From contig JAYKKM010000224.1 in NCBI GenBank assembly GCA_035772405.1, positions 2,477,501-2,541,500 on the forward strand: a stretch of DNA of 64,000 bases, written 5' to 3'. Under the pieces are notes generated by a model. That model had not been told where the DNA came from. It made no database searches and was given only the letters and a program-made list of their open reading frames with translations. Made by a program: the position numbers and the translations under genes. Shown one piece after another: positions 22,643 through 33,900 of the stretch. Positions within the stretch are counted from its first letter, which is position 1. The number at the start of each line of letters is the position of its first letter. This stretch comes from Chrysogorgia sp. JL179-B06. Taxonomy: Eukaryota > Cnidaria > Anthozoa > Scleralcyonacea > Chrysogorgiidae.

Positions 22643-25600
22643 CAGGGTTCGAATTAGCGGGTCGCAGTTCGCAATTTGCGAACCGAATTGAAGCATTTGC
22701 GAGTCCACTTTTCATTATTGCGAATCCATATTTCATTAACCATGTTTTTCGCACTTTAAATCGCAACATTTTCAACTTTTTTACGGCTATTTTTTATAAT
22801 AATAGTGCGCCACGAGTTGGATTAGGAAATTCAAGTTGAGATTGCCTAGCAACAGTTTCACCTATATACTTTGTTATGATTGGCCAGGTTATAAATACCT
22901 AGCCAATGAAAACAATGTAAACATGTCAAACTAACCCCCGGTGATTGTACCCTGTGGATAGTGAAATAAAATTGTGTATAAAGTAAAATAATTAATAAAT
23001 TGCGCTCGATTCAGACAACATGTAAAGACAAAATGGCAGAAAGTGCGACCGCAGGCGCTGTAAGGATAGCCACTGTGATAAAATGGGAGAAAGAATTAAA
23101 ATGCCAACTAGAAAAAGACATCGTTCGTGGCAAAGTGACAAGGATAAAATGTTCTTTGTGTATAACGTTTGATAGCCAATTGAATAAAATGCGCAGCTAC
23201 ACCGCAACATGGGTTGAGGGTACCAAGTCTGTAAAGAAAGACTCTCTAAAGAAGCATTTAGCAAGCGAAGTACACCTGAAAGCTATTGATCTTAACAGCA
23301 AAGCACAACTGGGACCGATTCAATACAACCAGCATATTCTTCAGAATACCCCTATTGGTCGTGGGTTAACGCGAATGGCAGAGAAGGATAAGGAAGTCCT
23401 ACGAGTATGTTTCAATACTGCGTATTATTTAGTGAAACAAGAGCGGCCTTACAGTGATTATCCGACACTGCTTAACCTGCAGTGTAAGAACGGAGTTCAA
23501 GATTTCAAGTGCTACAGGAATGACCGCTCAGCGGCTGGTTTTACTGACGTAGTAGGGGACATGATAAAGGACAGTTTGGTAAAAGAGTTACTAAACGCGA
23601 GGTATTATTCGCTTCTGACTGATGGAAGTACTGATTCCGCAGTAATAGAGGAAGAAGTTGTTTACGTTTTGTTTCTCAACCATGATGGCTACCCAAAGGT
23701 TAAATTCCTGAGCATCGAATGCCCTAAGCATGCAAATGCTGAAGGACTGAAGGAAATAATTGAACTTTCCTTCAATAGAATAGGTTTGGTTGACTTCTCC
23801 ACCAAGTTACATGGATTTAATGTAGACGGTGCCTCAGTAAACACAGGAATCCACAGAGGTTTGGGTGTGTTGTTGCGTGAGAATTCGCCGTGGTTGACTG
23901 TGATCCATTGTTTTAATCACCGATTTGAGCTTGCTATCAAAGATTCATTTAAGGGAACTTTCTTTGATGAAATAGATACTATGCTAGTTAAACTATTCTA
24001 TCTGTACAAGAAAAGTTCAAAGCGTTTGCGAGAACTCCATGAATTTGGAGAAATTTTCGAAAAATCGGTCCCAAGGCCAACTAAAGTAGGAGGTACGCGT
24101 TGGATAGCGCATAAGTTTAGGGCAATGGCAATCGTTTTACAGCATTATGGTGTCTTTATCGCCCATCTCGAATCTTTAGCTCATACAGATTCTCAATCAC
24201 TCAAGAAAGCAGAAATCGAAGGCTTTGTGAAGAAGTGGAAGTATGCTAAGTTCCCGCTACACATAGCAATATACTTAGATGTTTTAACACCTCTTAAAGT
24301 TCTCAGTGTGAGCATGCAAAAAGAAGAACATGATCCGGTGTTCATGCTACGTCGCATACAAGAATTCAATTGGACAATGGTAAAGTTGAAACTGCTAGTT
24401 GAGAACTCTTTGCGCGACACTTCCAGCACTAGCAGGATGACGAATTATACCAAATTTCTTAACGAGGTATCGGAAGATGAAGATGACACGAAAGTCTACC
24501 AAAACATCAAGCTGAAGCAATTTGAAAGCAGCAAACTTGCAGTAGAACGTTCGTTTAGTGAAATCGTCACAAGCATTTGTAATTCTGTCGAAGGGCGTTT
24601 CGGTGATGTGAAAGATAATCCTATATTTCAACATTCGGTATCGATTCTCGATGTTAACAGCTGGCCATTGGATGAAAATTCTCTTTTAAACTATGGTGAT
24701 AACGCGATTAACGATTTGATCGAGTTTTGGAAGGAATTTCTGGAAAGGAATGGTTGTGACATAACAAATATTCCAGCCCAGTGGGACATCCTGAAGAATC
24801 GAATTCGGCCCACGATTGCTCATGACGGCAAACAGAAATATCTGGAGATATGGGCAAGAGTTCTTACAAACGACATCCTAAAAGTGGAATGTTCAGATGC
24901 GCTTCATATCATTGAGTTGTTGCTGATTACTCCATTCACGAACGCAAAACTTGAGCGCATGTTTAGTCGAATGAATCGAGTGAAAACCGACTGGAGAAAC
25001 AAGTTAGGGAGAGAAAGGTTGGACTCGTGCTTGCGGATAAGTGAAGAAGGGGAGTCCATAGAAGACTTTAATCCTGACGGAGCTATCGAAATTTGGTACG
25101 AGCAGAAAGTCCGTCGAATTTCAGTTGCGAAACCTCACAGATATCCTGAACAACGTCAAAAATCTGGCCCATCCTCTCAAGCAGTCAACATCGCTAAATA
25201 CACATTATCTGATCTAGAAGAAACAGATACAGATTCAGACTCTGTATAAAACCTGTTGCTTCGGTTTACCAGTTTCACCAGCAAACGTTGAACATTGAAA
25301 ACAAATCATTGCAGAATCAATCAAATAAACTTGTCAAAATGCCTTTGCTTGAGTTCTTGATTGATTTGTTTTTAAATGTTCAACATTTGAAAATTTTGCT
25401 GGTGAAAGTCAAACTTCAAACGTAAACATGCGTGACATATTAATTTATAAACTAAGACAAGAAATGTAATTGTTCTGTTCTGTGTTTCTTTTGCTTGTAG
25501 TACTACGACATGTAAGACTCTGAGGAAACAGATTTATTTTAAATTATTTAAAATATATAAAAACGGGTGTTTAATAGTATTATAAGCGCATTCCCCAAAG

Positions 25601-25676
25601 AGGGCGGGGCTTCCGGAAACCTCGAAATTTGCAACATTTTTTGCGAATCGAATTTTCTTCTCTAATTCGAACCCTG
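22643..25676 (+). mobile_element. Inner hAT transposon with open transposase
   Basis: 3034 bp. Inverted ends CAGGGTTCGAATTAG at left and CTAATTCGAACCCTG at right, with TTTGCGAA-type repeats just inside both ends. AAAGG flanks both sides (22638-22642 and 25677-25681), a 5-bp duplication rather than the usual 8. The body carries a single uninterrupted transposase frame. This is the youngest-looking autonomous element in the window. Confidence 0.88.
23033..25249 (+). CDS. hAT transposase, intact 738 aa
   Basis: The frame opens at 23000 on a TTG; the first ATG is 23033 (MAESATAGAV), in good context (AAAATGG). Near residues 35-85 is a zinc-finger-like segment, KCSLC followed by a His pair spaced like a TTF/BED finger. 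The middle is an RNase-H-fold DDE domain; SLLTDGSTDSAV and FNVDGASVNTG carry candidate catalytic aspartates, and VIHCFNHRFELAIKD is the conserved Cys-x2-His region. The end ELLLITPFTNAKLERMFSRM plus RLDSCLRI is the hAT dimerisation domain, of the type seen in ZNF862/C17orf113/KIAA1586-like proteins. No stop or frameshift; terminal repeats at the right distance. Role: cuts and pastes its own element. A domesticated host gene is unlikely, because the inverted ends and target duplication remain. Confidence 0.92.
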   Translation: MAESATAGAVRIATVIKWEKELKCQLEKDIVRGKVTRIKCSLCITFDSQLNKMRSYTATWVEGTKSVKKDSLKKHLASEVHLKAIDLNSKAQLGPIQYNQHILQNTPIGRGLTRMAEKDKEVLRVCFNTAYYLVKQERPYSDYPTLLNLQCKNGVQDFKCYRNDRSAAGFTDVVGDMIKDSLVKELLNARYYSLLTDGSTDSAVIEEEVVYVLFLNHDGYPKVKFLSIECPKHANAEGLKEIIELSFNRIGLVDFSTKLHGFNVDGASVNTGIHRGLGVLLRENSPWLTVIHCFNHRFELAIKDSFKGTFFDEIDTMLVKLFYLYKKSSKRLRELHEFGEIFEKSVPRPTKVGGTRWIAHKFRAMAIVLQHYGVFIAHLESLAHTDSQSLKKAEIEGFVKKWKYAKFPLHIAIYLDVLTPLKVLSVSMQKEEHDPVFMLRRIQEFNWTMVKLKLLVENSLRDTSSTSRMTNYTKFLNEVSEDEDDTKVYQNIKLKQFESSKLAVERSFSEIVTSICNSVEGRFGDVKDNPIFQHSVSILDVNSWPLDENSLLNYGDNAINDLIEFWKEFLERNGCDITNIPAQWDILKNRIRPTIAHDGKQKYLEIWARVLTNDILKVECSDALHIIELLLITPFTNAKLERMFSRMNRVKTDWRNKLGRERLDSCLRISEEGESIEDFNPDGAIEIWYEQKVRRISVAKPHRYPEQRQKSGPSSQAVNIAKYTLSDLEETDTDSDSV

Positions 25677-26449
25677 AAAGGATGTCTTCTCAACTGTCAA
25701 AATGATTTGAATAGATCTCACCCTTTGGTCTTTGGTTAAAAGCAAAGTTTCACTGTGTCAGAATTTATACAGCTCATTGCAGTTGCCAACTGCTATTTGT
25801 AACATTTTGTGCTGTTTGACGACTTTACAGTATGTCACATACTAAAAAACATTTAAAGAGTGAGTGTCAACCGTGACGCTTATTAATTATTTCTGCATTT
25901 TTCACAGAGTTCAATGTTTTCTTGTCTTTTGTTTTGAATTATGTCAGCCTTGACTGACGCGAAGCATGAAAGACCAAGTGACGAGGTTCAAACAAAAAAT
26001 CAGGTTCCGACTTCCGAGTCGACATATTTGGATTGTGGGTGAATAAGAAAGCCTCTATAGGGGTTTGTGTACCCTGGGTGCCAGAGGTTCTTCTTCGCTC
26101 GTTGGGGGGTAACAGGGGCACGCGAGGTTGAGGTAGGGTTTGTGAGAAGACTCGGAAAATTTGCAGAGTATTTACCACGTTAAGTTGGCAACGAGGAACT
26201 TCAAAACACTTTGTTATCATACGGAAAGTAAAGACAAATGCGTAATGTACGACGGTTGATACTCACTCTTTAAGTTTCGCGAAAATTTTATCTGTAAAAA
26301 TACCAGTGTATTCAATGTTACCGGTATTTTTTTTCCGGTATTGGTATTATTTTTTTTCCATAATGGGTCAGCCTAGGATTTAGGGTTTTTAGGGTTATAT
26401 TTTGCCACAATTGCGTTTATATGTTTAATATTATAGCACCAGGCCTATG

Positions 26450-29069
26450 TAGGCTTGGGCGGTTTACCGGTTTACCGGTTTTTTTCGGTTTTATTTATTA
26501 AAACCGGTTTTTCGGTTTCGCTTTCAGAAAAACCGGAAAACCGTGATCATTACATATACTGTCATCGCCCAGTAATTTGATTATTATTTTGACGTTAAAC
26601 GGTTAAAGAAACTCGACACTCGACTCGACTTTTGACATATAACCAATCACGCAATGCGCATCTCACGGTGTCAATTTCATGCCACGCTGTTTGGTAAAAA
26701 CATTGCGCGCAAATCCTCATGGCTGCCACAAACGCAAACGTCGAATTGCGATCAAAAAAGGTTTCTTCTGCGACTACTGCCTCTCCTGCCTGGCAATATT
26801 TTGGCTTTGGGCTAGAAGAAGACGACAATGACCTGCCGACATGCAAGCTTTGCATGAGAAAAGTCCGTGCTGCTGGGGGAAATACATCCAATCTGCTTAG
26901 ACATCTCAGAGACCATCATCCAGTCGAGTCGAGCAGGATTGCCAAAGCAAAACCAGTCAAACGTGGAGCTGCTGGACCGTCAACTTCTCAAAGCCAACAA
27001 TTGCCCATTGTCGAGGCGTTTTCCAAGCTGAAAAAATATGAAAGGGGAGGTAAACAGTGGCAGAATCTGACCAACTCAGTCACGAACTGCCTTGCGAAGG
27101 ATATGATGCCCATATACACCGTGGAAAAACCTGGATTTCAGCAGCTGTTAAAGGATTTCGACCCGAAATATCAACTTCCAAGCCGAAAGTATTTCAGCCA
27201 GCAAGCCATTCCAAAACTGTACAACGAAACGAGAGAGAAGATATTACAGCAACTTGGATCAGCTGAATTCTTTTCGGCCACATCGGACATGTGGTCAAGT
27301 AACACAATGGAGCCGTATATGTCTTACACTGTGCACTTCATCGACCCCGACTGGAAGCTGCAAAGCAGATGCCTACAAACCCTATACATGCCTGTCGACC
27401 ATACTGCCGAAAATCTCGCTGATGGGATGAAGGAGGTCTTAGAGCACTGGCATCTCTCATCCACAAGACAAGTGTGCATCACCACCGACAGCGGAGCGAA
27501 TGTCGTGAAGGCGGTTCGTGATCTAGATTGGCCATGGATGTCGTGTTTTGGCCACAATCTTCATCTCGCCATTACCAATGCCATGAAGGATGAACCCCGC
27601 ATCTCACGGGCAATTGGGGTGTGTAAACGCATCGTGACGGCATTCAGCCAGAGCTGGAAGAGACGTCGCGAACTTAGCAAGACACAGCTAGAGCTCGAAC
27701 TTCCAGTCAAGTCTCTAGTTTCGGTAAATAAGTCTTCTAAAATTTCACACTTAATATATTTACTAAAAAAATACAATATTGAATATTTGACAAAGACTAC
27801 AAAGTAAATATTAATTATTATCTTGTAATTTTATCTTGTATTACAGGAATCACCAACAAGATGGGGTTCTACGCACAAGATGATTGCTCGCATATTGGAG
27901 CAAGAGAGAGCCATTCGGCGAGTGTTGTCTGAAGATCGTAAAGTCGCCCATCTTGTCCTGACCTGGCAGGATATAGATGTCTTAACGTCGATTCACACAG
28001 CCCTGGAGCCTATGGCAGACTTCACAGATGCATTATCGGGAGACTCGTACGTCACCGTTAGCTCTATCAAGCCTACCCTGGCGTTCATAAATGATGCTAC
28101 AATGCCCACCGATGATGACACAAGTCTGACAGCAGATCTGAAGACGAGAATGAAAGCGGACTTTCAGAAACGCTATACCGGCGATGTAACTCAGAGCCTC
28201 CAGAATACGGCCACGTGGTTGGACCCTCGGTACAAAGCTGCATACCTGACCGAGGAAGAGCGCAGAGATGCCACGGAGAAAATAAAGGAGGAGATGATGG
28301 CGCTAGAAGTAGAGCAGGCAGGTGCCGATGCCCCAGAAGGCCTAGATGTAGCTTGTCAACGGCAGGACAACGACCCCAGCGCACCAGCCAAGAAAAGGAA
28401 GAGATCTCTTGCAAATCTTCTGGGTCAAGTAAAAAAAATCAACAGCATCAGCTAACCCAACAAATCCTGCTGCTCGGATCGATCTTGAGATGTCGCGGTA
28501 CATCTCTGCGCCCGAAATTGGTCTAGATGCGGACCCTCTCGAGTGGTGGAGTATGCACGCAGTTGCATATCCTTTGTTAGCCAAACTTGCACGAAAGTAC
28601 TTGTGTGTTTGTGGTACAAGCTCTGCCTCCGAACGACTTTTCAGTGTCGCTGGCAAACATTGTTACTGCCAAGCGGTCGCTACTGAAACCACACAAAGTT
28701 GATATGTTGGTTTTCTTGGCGAAAAACCTGTGAATCCTGTATTATTAAAATGTTTCTGACTTTTTCTAACAAGTTACAATCCATAATTTTGTTCAGTTTT
28801 TTTTTTAAATTTCGTTTCATTTTCGCTGCACGTTCGTTTTTTGTTCAATGATTTACCGTAATTTACACAGTCCTTTATAAATGTACAGTCAAATTACAAC
28901 GTATTTAAGCGCTATTAAAATTTTGAAATTGCGTTTCATGGCTTTTCGATTATTTAAAAACGGAAATGACGTCATTTTCCGAAATTTTGAAAAACCGGTT
29001 TTACGGTTTTACCGGTTTTGAATCGGACGGTTTTTCGGTTTTTATTTTAAGCAAAACCGCCCAAGCCTA
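26450..29069 (+). mobile_element. ZBED-type hAT transposon, exact 8-bp target duplication
   Basis: 2620 bp. Ends TAGGCTTGGGCGGTTT and AAAACCGCCCAAGCCTA, with many CCGGTTTT/AAAACCGG subterminal repeats. GGCCTATG flanks both sides exactly (26442-26449 and 29070-29077). It inserted about 75 bp from the right end of the outer hAT. Confidence 0.93.
26719..28733 (+). pseudogene. BED-finger hAT transposase, 2 exons, two frameshifts
   Basis: Exon 1 is 26719-27723 (ATG; 335 codons). A GT-AG intron (27724-27846) joins SLVS to ESPTRWGST in phase, and exon 2 runs from 27847. The BED finger spans residues ~25-70 (PTCKLCMRKV...LLRHLRDHH). ATSDMWSS and CITTDSGANVVKA carry candidate DDE aspartates, and SCFGHNLHLAI is the Cys-x2-His block. 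The dimerisation region (EWWSMHAVAYPLLAKLARKY, SASERLFSVAG) is in another frame: one base is lost or gained in the A8 run at about 28430, and a second shift sits near 28655 before AKRSLLKPHKVDMLVFLAK and TGA at 28733. Related to ZBED1/ZBED4-type transposases. The frameshifts make it inactive unless they are sequencing errors in homopolymers. Confidence 0.88.
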
Positions 29070-29373
29070 GGCCTATGGGCCCGGTGTCGGATCTGTATCC
29101 ATGGTGAATAATATAAGCCATTTCTTTCACACAGAAGTTGGCAGAACCTTGCAAATTGATCAAAGATCTGTACTGAAACCTATAACTATATCCATTTTTA
29201 ATATTGGTGAATAAAATTTTTTATCATGCAGATTCTAGAGATGTACAGTACATCTTAATCAAATATTAATCCAACAGAAAAAGTAATCTTAGACCGTGTG
29301 TGTGCTTGGGCACGGGCATACCACAGCCTTTGTGGTATCACCACTACAGCCTTTGTGGTCTCACCACTACAGC

Positions 29374-29515
29374 TCAGTGCTGTTGTTACAGTACTTTTAT
29401 TTTGTAACTAGTTACTGACAGTTTATACATTAGGATAAATATAACTAGTTACCAGTAAAAGTTACAAGATAAAAAAGTAACTAATTACAGTTGCAACAGT
29501 TATGGTTATTTCCAG
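29374..29515. repeat. Copy of the GTAACTAGTTAC hAT MITE
   Basis: Starts CAGTGCTGTTGTTACAG, includes TTGTAACTAGTTACTGAC, and ends ACTAATTACAGTTGCAACAG. The right end is altered. The flanking GCAACAGTTATGGTTATTTC recurs at about 45479. Confidence 0.55.
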
Positions 29516-29799
29516 AGATACATGTGGTTCAATTTTGGATGTTTTTCAGCCCAACAGGAAAGAGTTAAAGAGACCTTCCCTATCTGTTTAATGAACTTCT
29601 AAATGATGTACATTGGTACTTCCTTCATCTTTTGTATGTTATAAGATAAATAACCCCACATGAATCACAATCAAATGAATCATCAACAAAACATTCGCTT
29701 GACTTTTTCTTCTAAAAGTGGTATCTTAGCTTTTACTAGATTATCATGGGGACTTTTAATAATACAGTACCTTCTTATGGACAGGTGACATAGTAGCCA
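29516..29799. other. No gene recognised
   Basis: Unassigned AT-rich sequence between two repeats. Confidence 0.4.
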
Positions 29800-30270
29800 G
29801 AAATCCCAAAGGATTTTATGAACACCCAAAAGGGCTGGGTGAAAATCCAAAGTCATTACACCATCCTATCAACATAACGTTTTTGAAGGTTCGCTCTTTT
29901 TTGCCCTTCAAAAGGCTTAAGCGATCTAACTGCATCACCCAACCAATTTGGGTATCAATAAAATCCCTTTTATAACCTCTTTTCATAAGAAAACCCTTCA
30001 ATTCCTCAATCCTGCTCTCATAAATATTGTCTGTCTTACAAATTCGACTTAACCTAAGAGCTTGGCTATATGGATGCCTCTCTTAACTACATGTAGTAGA
30101 TGACAATATTTAAAATTAAGATATTGGTACGTATCTGTTGGGCTTATGGTAAACATCTGTACCAAAAACAAAATTATTCAAAGATAACATAACATCCAAA
30201 AACGCCAATTTCCTGACTAATCTTCCACGTAAATTTAATCGATTTATGGTATGAATTCATGGCTCCTAAG
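29800..30270 (-). mobile_element. Penelope-like retroelement fragment (reverse transcriptase end)
   Basis: In shifting minus frames: LNSYHKSIKFTWKIS, TDVYHKPTDTYQYLNF (the Y.KPTDTHQYL block of Penelope-like RT), YCHLLHVVKRGIHIAKLLGL, then ELKGFLMKRGYKRDFIDTQI (the thumb-region 'RGY....I..QI'). Several frameshifts. No GIY-YIG endonuclease seen. Dead fragment. Confidence 0.75.
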
Positions 30271-30330
30271 AAACTATATCAAGCATCTCTCTACCATGGA
30301 GCCACACCATGCATACAGCATGGATATTGG

Positions 30331-30484
30331 CAGTGCTGTGAGTAACTTTGTTACAAGTAACTAGTTACAGGTACTGTAATCATTACATTTTTGAGTAACT
30401 GTAGGTAACTAGTTACTTTTTTGAGAAGGTTGTAACTGTAACTCAGTAACTAGTTACAAAATAAAAGTAACAGTTGCAGCACTG
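30331..30484. mobile_element. 154-bp hAT MITE with CAGTGCTG ends
   Basis: CAGTGCTGTGAGTAAC at left and AACAGTTGCAGCACTG at right, with several GTAACTAGTTAC palindromes inside. Flanks GATATTGG and GTTATTGG form an 8-bp duplication with one mismatch. Confidence 0.8.
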
Positions 30485-30648
30485 GTTATTGGTAAAGAAA
30501 AAAAGGTGCTAAAAGTGGTATTCCTAAAGAGACCAGAGAGGTACAGTATTTGTGGAGAGCATCTGTATGTTCATTTTTTGGGAAGATAGTCATAAACGTT
30601 TAGACAATGTACTGTATTGTATGTACATGTTCAGATAATTGCTGGAAT

Positions 30649-30790
30649 ATATACATTTTTAAGACCAAACCGGGACCAGTTGCGAACAATGCAACTTCAA
30701 GGCCTTCCGGCTGGAATTGAACCCGCGACCATGCGATGCTAGTGCAGTGCTCTGACCACCGAGCTATCGGAGGCCGTTGCCGAGAGCCTA
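30649..30790 (-). repeat. tRNA-derived SINE
   Basis: On the minus strand a tRNA-like head (30775-30701) has acceptor-type ends GGCCTCC / AAGGCC, an A box TAGCTCGGTGGTCAGAGC and a B box GGTTCAATTCC, the two internal RNA polymerase III promoter parts. A unique tail follows (TTCGCAACTGGTCCCGGTTT, GGTCTTA). Tail-only copies lie at 30897-30946 and 31965-32015, and a head-only copy at 10172. The recurring tail shows a SINE and not a working tRNA gene. Confidence 0.8.
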
Positions 30791-30896
30791 ATGCCGGGAT
30801 AAGATTCTGGGTATATTACAAGTAATATTTGGCATTTCACTCGATTAAACTACATGTTCAAAGGATTTATGGTGAAGGGAAATTTCGAGTGTTGGA

Positions 30897-30946
30897 ATAT
30901 ATACATTTTTTAAGACCAAACCGGGACCAGTTGCGAAAAATGAAAT
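30897..30946 (-). repeat. SINE tail fragment
   Basis: AAGACCAAACCGGGACCAGT and TGCGAA are identical to the tail of the SINE at 30649. It ends a few bases before ATOX1 exon 2, in the acceptor region. Confidence 0.65.
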
Positions 30947-30967
30947 TATTCCATCTATTTTTTATAG

Positions 30968-33900
30968 AAACATGAATTTAACGTGGAGATGACATGCGGC
31001 GGATGTTCTGGAGCAGTTGAACGGGTTTTAAAGAAAAGAGAAGGTGAATTTTTTGACTCAACTATTTTTAATTATAGCTTCTGGGCATCGTAGACATTAC
31101 TAAAAGATACCAAATGGTTTTCCGTGCAGGATACTGTGATCCAAGCACTTGAGATGTTGCGAGACTTTCCTAAAAAAAAACACGAGCCAATAGGCTACAA
31201 TCGAGAGCAAAATGTGTTGATACACTTCTTCAAAACCAAGTAAACAACTGCACTTTTCAATGAGAACGTCAAATTAAACCCACCTGCAATCTTGATCGAA
31301 ATTTGAAAATGTACTTTTTCACCACATGTGCGAACCGAACCTTTATTTATTTTGCAATTTCTTGAGAAAAAACACCAAGTGTATCAACACTTTTGCTCCC
31401 TATTTATTGTAGCTATGCTATCGGCCTGGGCCGGATATAATGGACTGGCATTTACGTCACTAGCGTGCTATTACGAAAGTTGCTGCAGCAAGCGGAAGGG
31501 TAGCCTGCGTGGCGGTAGCCTGCGTGGCAGGCGTTACGTTTGGGGAGCCTCCCCATTTCCCGCCCCGCCCCCAATTCCCCCCCCCCCCCCAATTTCCCCC
31601 CCCCCTCCAAACGTAACGCCTGGAAGGGTAGCGGAAGGGTGCTGAATTTTTCTTTCGCGTTATACTGTACCGCTATATACCATGTGCAGGGACTGAGAGT
31701 TGCGTAGCAGTGCAATACGAGGTAGGTGCCAGAATCTTTCATCGAAGTATTGGTTGGATTCACTTGAAACTTCATCGAAATATATTTTACGATATCATAT
31801 ACTCTTCTAACGCAGATGATACCCACAATCGTCATCACGAATGAAAATTTGTTTCTTTAATGTTATTTATACACGGTAGGCCATATTAGACTTATCAGCT
31901 ATATTATAATAACATATTTAACAATTAAAAAGCGGTTTTACAATGGGTATAATTATATAAAATTATGTAGGCCTTGCAGGAGTTGCATTTTTCGCAACTG
32001 GTCTCGGTTGGGTCTTAGAAAATTTCCACACTCGCAAAATATCCTTCCCGTTGGTTTTTCAAAGGGCTGTGTATCTACTGTAATTAAAGGGACAATCCAC
32101 CAAAAACAAGTGTTGCTCAAATGAAAGTTCCTTGTCGCCTCACATGAGAATGGGTATTTGTTTTCTTCTTATCTTTTTAGTTTTAGAGAAAGAAGGCCGC
32201 CATTTTTGTTCTGATTGCGGGCGAATTAATTTTTCATTAATTTTTATTTGACGTCATTGAGTGATACACTTTGAAAAGAAATCCTTCACACTAAATATAC
32301 TAAATCCACGCTACTGTCTTGTTATTGTGAAGGGTTTCTTTGTATAGTGTTTCTATCACTCATTGACGTCAACAATTAATGAGAGCGACCGCATTCGTCC
32401 GCAATCCGAACAAAAATGGCGGCCTTCAATTTACAAGAAATACGACAGACAAAGCCAAATTTCTCTAAAACTAAAACGATTAGAAGAAAACTAATACCCA
32501 TTCTCATGTAAGGCGACAAAGAACTGTCATTTAGTAATACTAATTTTGCTAAAAACTCCTTTAGAGGGGCAAGATTGACCACAACCGGCAATGTCCTGAC
32601 TTGGTACCAGTCCTATCTTATACTTATTCATCCTGCAGATTCTGTGACAGTTTAGTCAGACATTAATTATGTTAATGTAAATGAACACGTGACGTTTCGA
32701 GTGTTGTGTTACAGTTCAGATAGACATGGAGATGTGATGTAAAGCGAAGGTCAAGTATAAGAATATATAGCAATAAACTGTGAAACTGGTGGCAGCGCAA
32801 ACTACAAGGCACTCAAGGTGAATAACGATGGCTAATAAACGAGAATATCGACTGGATATCACGTTTGATGGCGAGATCGCAGAAGATTTCGAACAATTTT
32901 GGAATCATTATGACCTTACCGCTCGCCAAAACACGGCGGCAAAGATATGGAACGACGAAGACGACGCACCAAAACTACTAGCAATTGAGAAACAATTACG
33001 AAGTAAAGCAAGCTTGTTTGTCCGCGGACTACCAGAAGCAAGTAAAGTCTCCGTAACAGTTCTATACGCAACACTAAGAAAGAAATACGTTAACCCGCGA
33101 GCGACACAAAGTTATGCTTTGGCATTCGATCAAGCAACACAACAGCCACGCGAAGATCTCGACGATTTTATTCGACGCCTCCAACGCATGGTTCGGCTCG
33201 GATTTCCCTCGAGCACCGAAAATGATGCGAGAGTGACCCGCCGTTTTATTTCAGGGATGATCAACGATACCGTTCGCCTTCGCTTGCTTGAGAAAGGTTT
33301 TTATAAACAAGATGGCACGTGTGAATCGCCCGAGAACGTTCTCGTTGCAGCGCAAGAACTGTCGTCAATTCTACAGACGAGTGGTGATGGTCCTACTATT
33401 TGTGCCATTCAGGAAGAGAACAGTCAACTACGCCAGAAATTGGAAAATTTAGAAAAGAAAGTCGAAGATCTAGCAGTAAGTGCAAAATCTCGCTCGGGCC
33501 GTAATTCTCGGGGGCAACAATCCCGGATAGATAAGCCGGTCCGCTGCTGGTATACCCTCCGTGCGGCAAAACGCACCTTGGGGGGTGGATGGAATGCCGG
33601 CTGCGTAAAAGAAGAGAGCCTGATTGGAAGCCCCAATCAACTTCGAACAACCGACTTCCTCGCAGTTCTCGGGCAGCCCAGAGTGGAAATCCAGAGGATA
33701 ATTCAGACTATTTAAATTTCTATTGTCAATTAAAGAAAGTAAACAGCGATTGCAAGCATACGATCAAGGTTATCCAAACTGTTGTGGCACTGCATTTGAA
33801 AAATCCCCTTTTGTTCGGGTGGGACAGAACATTGTGAGTGCATTATGGGATAGTGGTAGTGATCTTAGCCTTATAGCAGCAGATAAGATAAAAGAGGACA

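Larger units (their letters stand above)
20694..26375. mobile_element. Outer hAT-like element, 8-bp target duplication, interrupted by a second hAT
   Basis: The ends are TAGGCTG and CAGCCTA, followed on each side by ATATTTCGG/ACCGGTATTT-type subterminal bases. GGATTTAG is duplicated exactly (20686-20693 and 26376-26383), as expected for hAT. The inner hAT at 22643-25676 sits inside it; without that insert the outer element is about 2.65 kb. I see no transposase domain of its own. A 44-codon ATG frame at 22265-22400 and a minus frame at 25939-26220 are unassigned. Short ends make the border call depend mainly on the duplication. Confidence 0.7.

Noticed and set aside
22428..22839. Overlapping open frames on both strands
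   Set aside because: They span a C/G hairpin and the end of the inner hAT; no protein-like conservation is visible.
23033..25249. Domesticated host gene (ZNF862/C17orf113-like)
   Set aside because: Inverted ends CAGGGTTCGAATTAG and AAAGG flanks at the right spacing show a transposon copy.
30701..30775. Functional tRNA gene on the minus strand
   Set aside because: A and B boxes are present, but the head is followed by a tail that recurs elsewhere without it, and the anticodon arm pairs poorly. A SINE explains it better.
30869..30871. ATG followed by GTGAAG as ATOX1 exon 1
   Set aside because: It would give a start in phase, but it lies next to SINE-tail repeat sequence and there is no other support.
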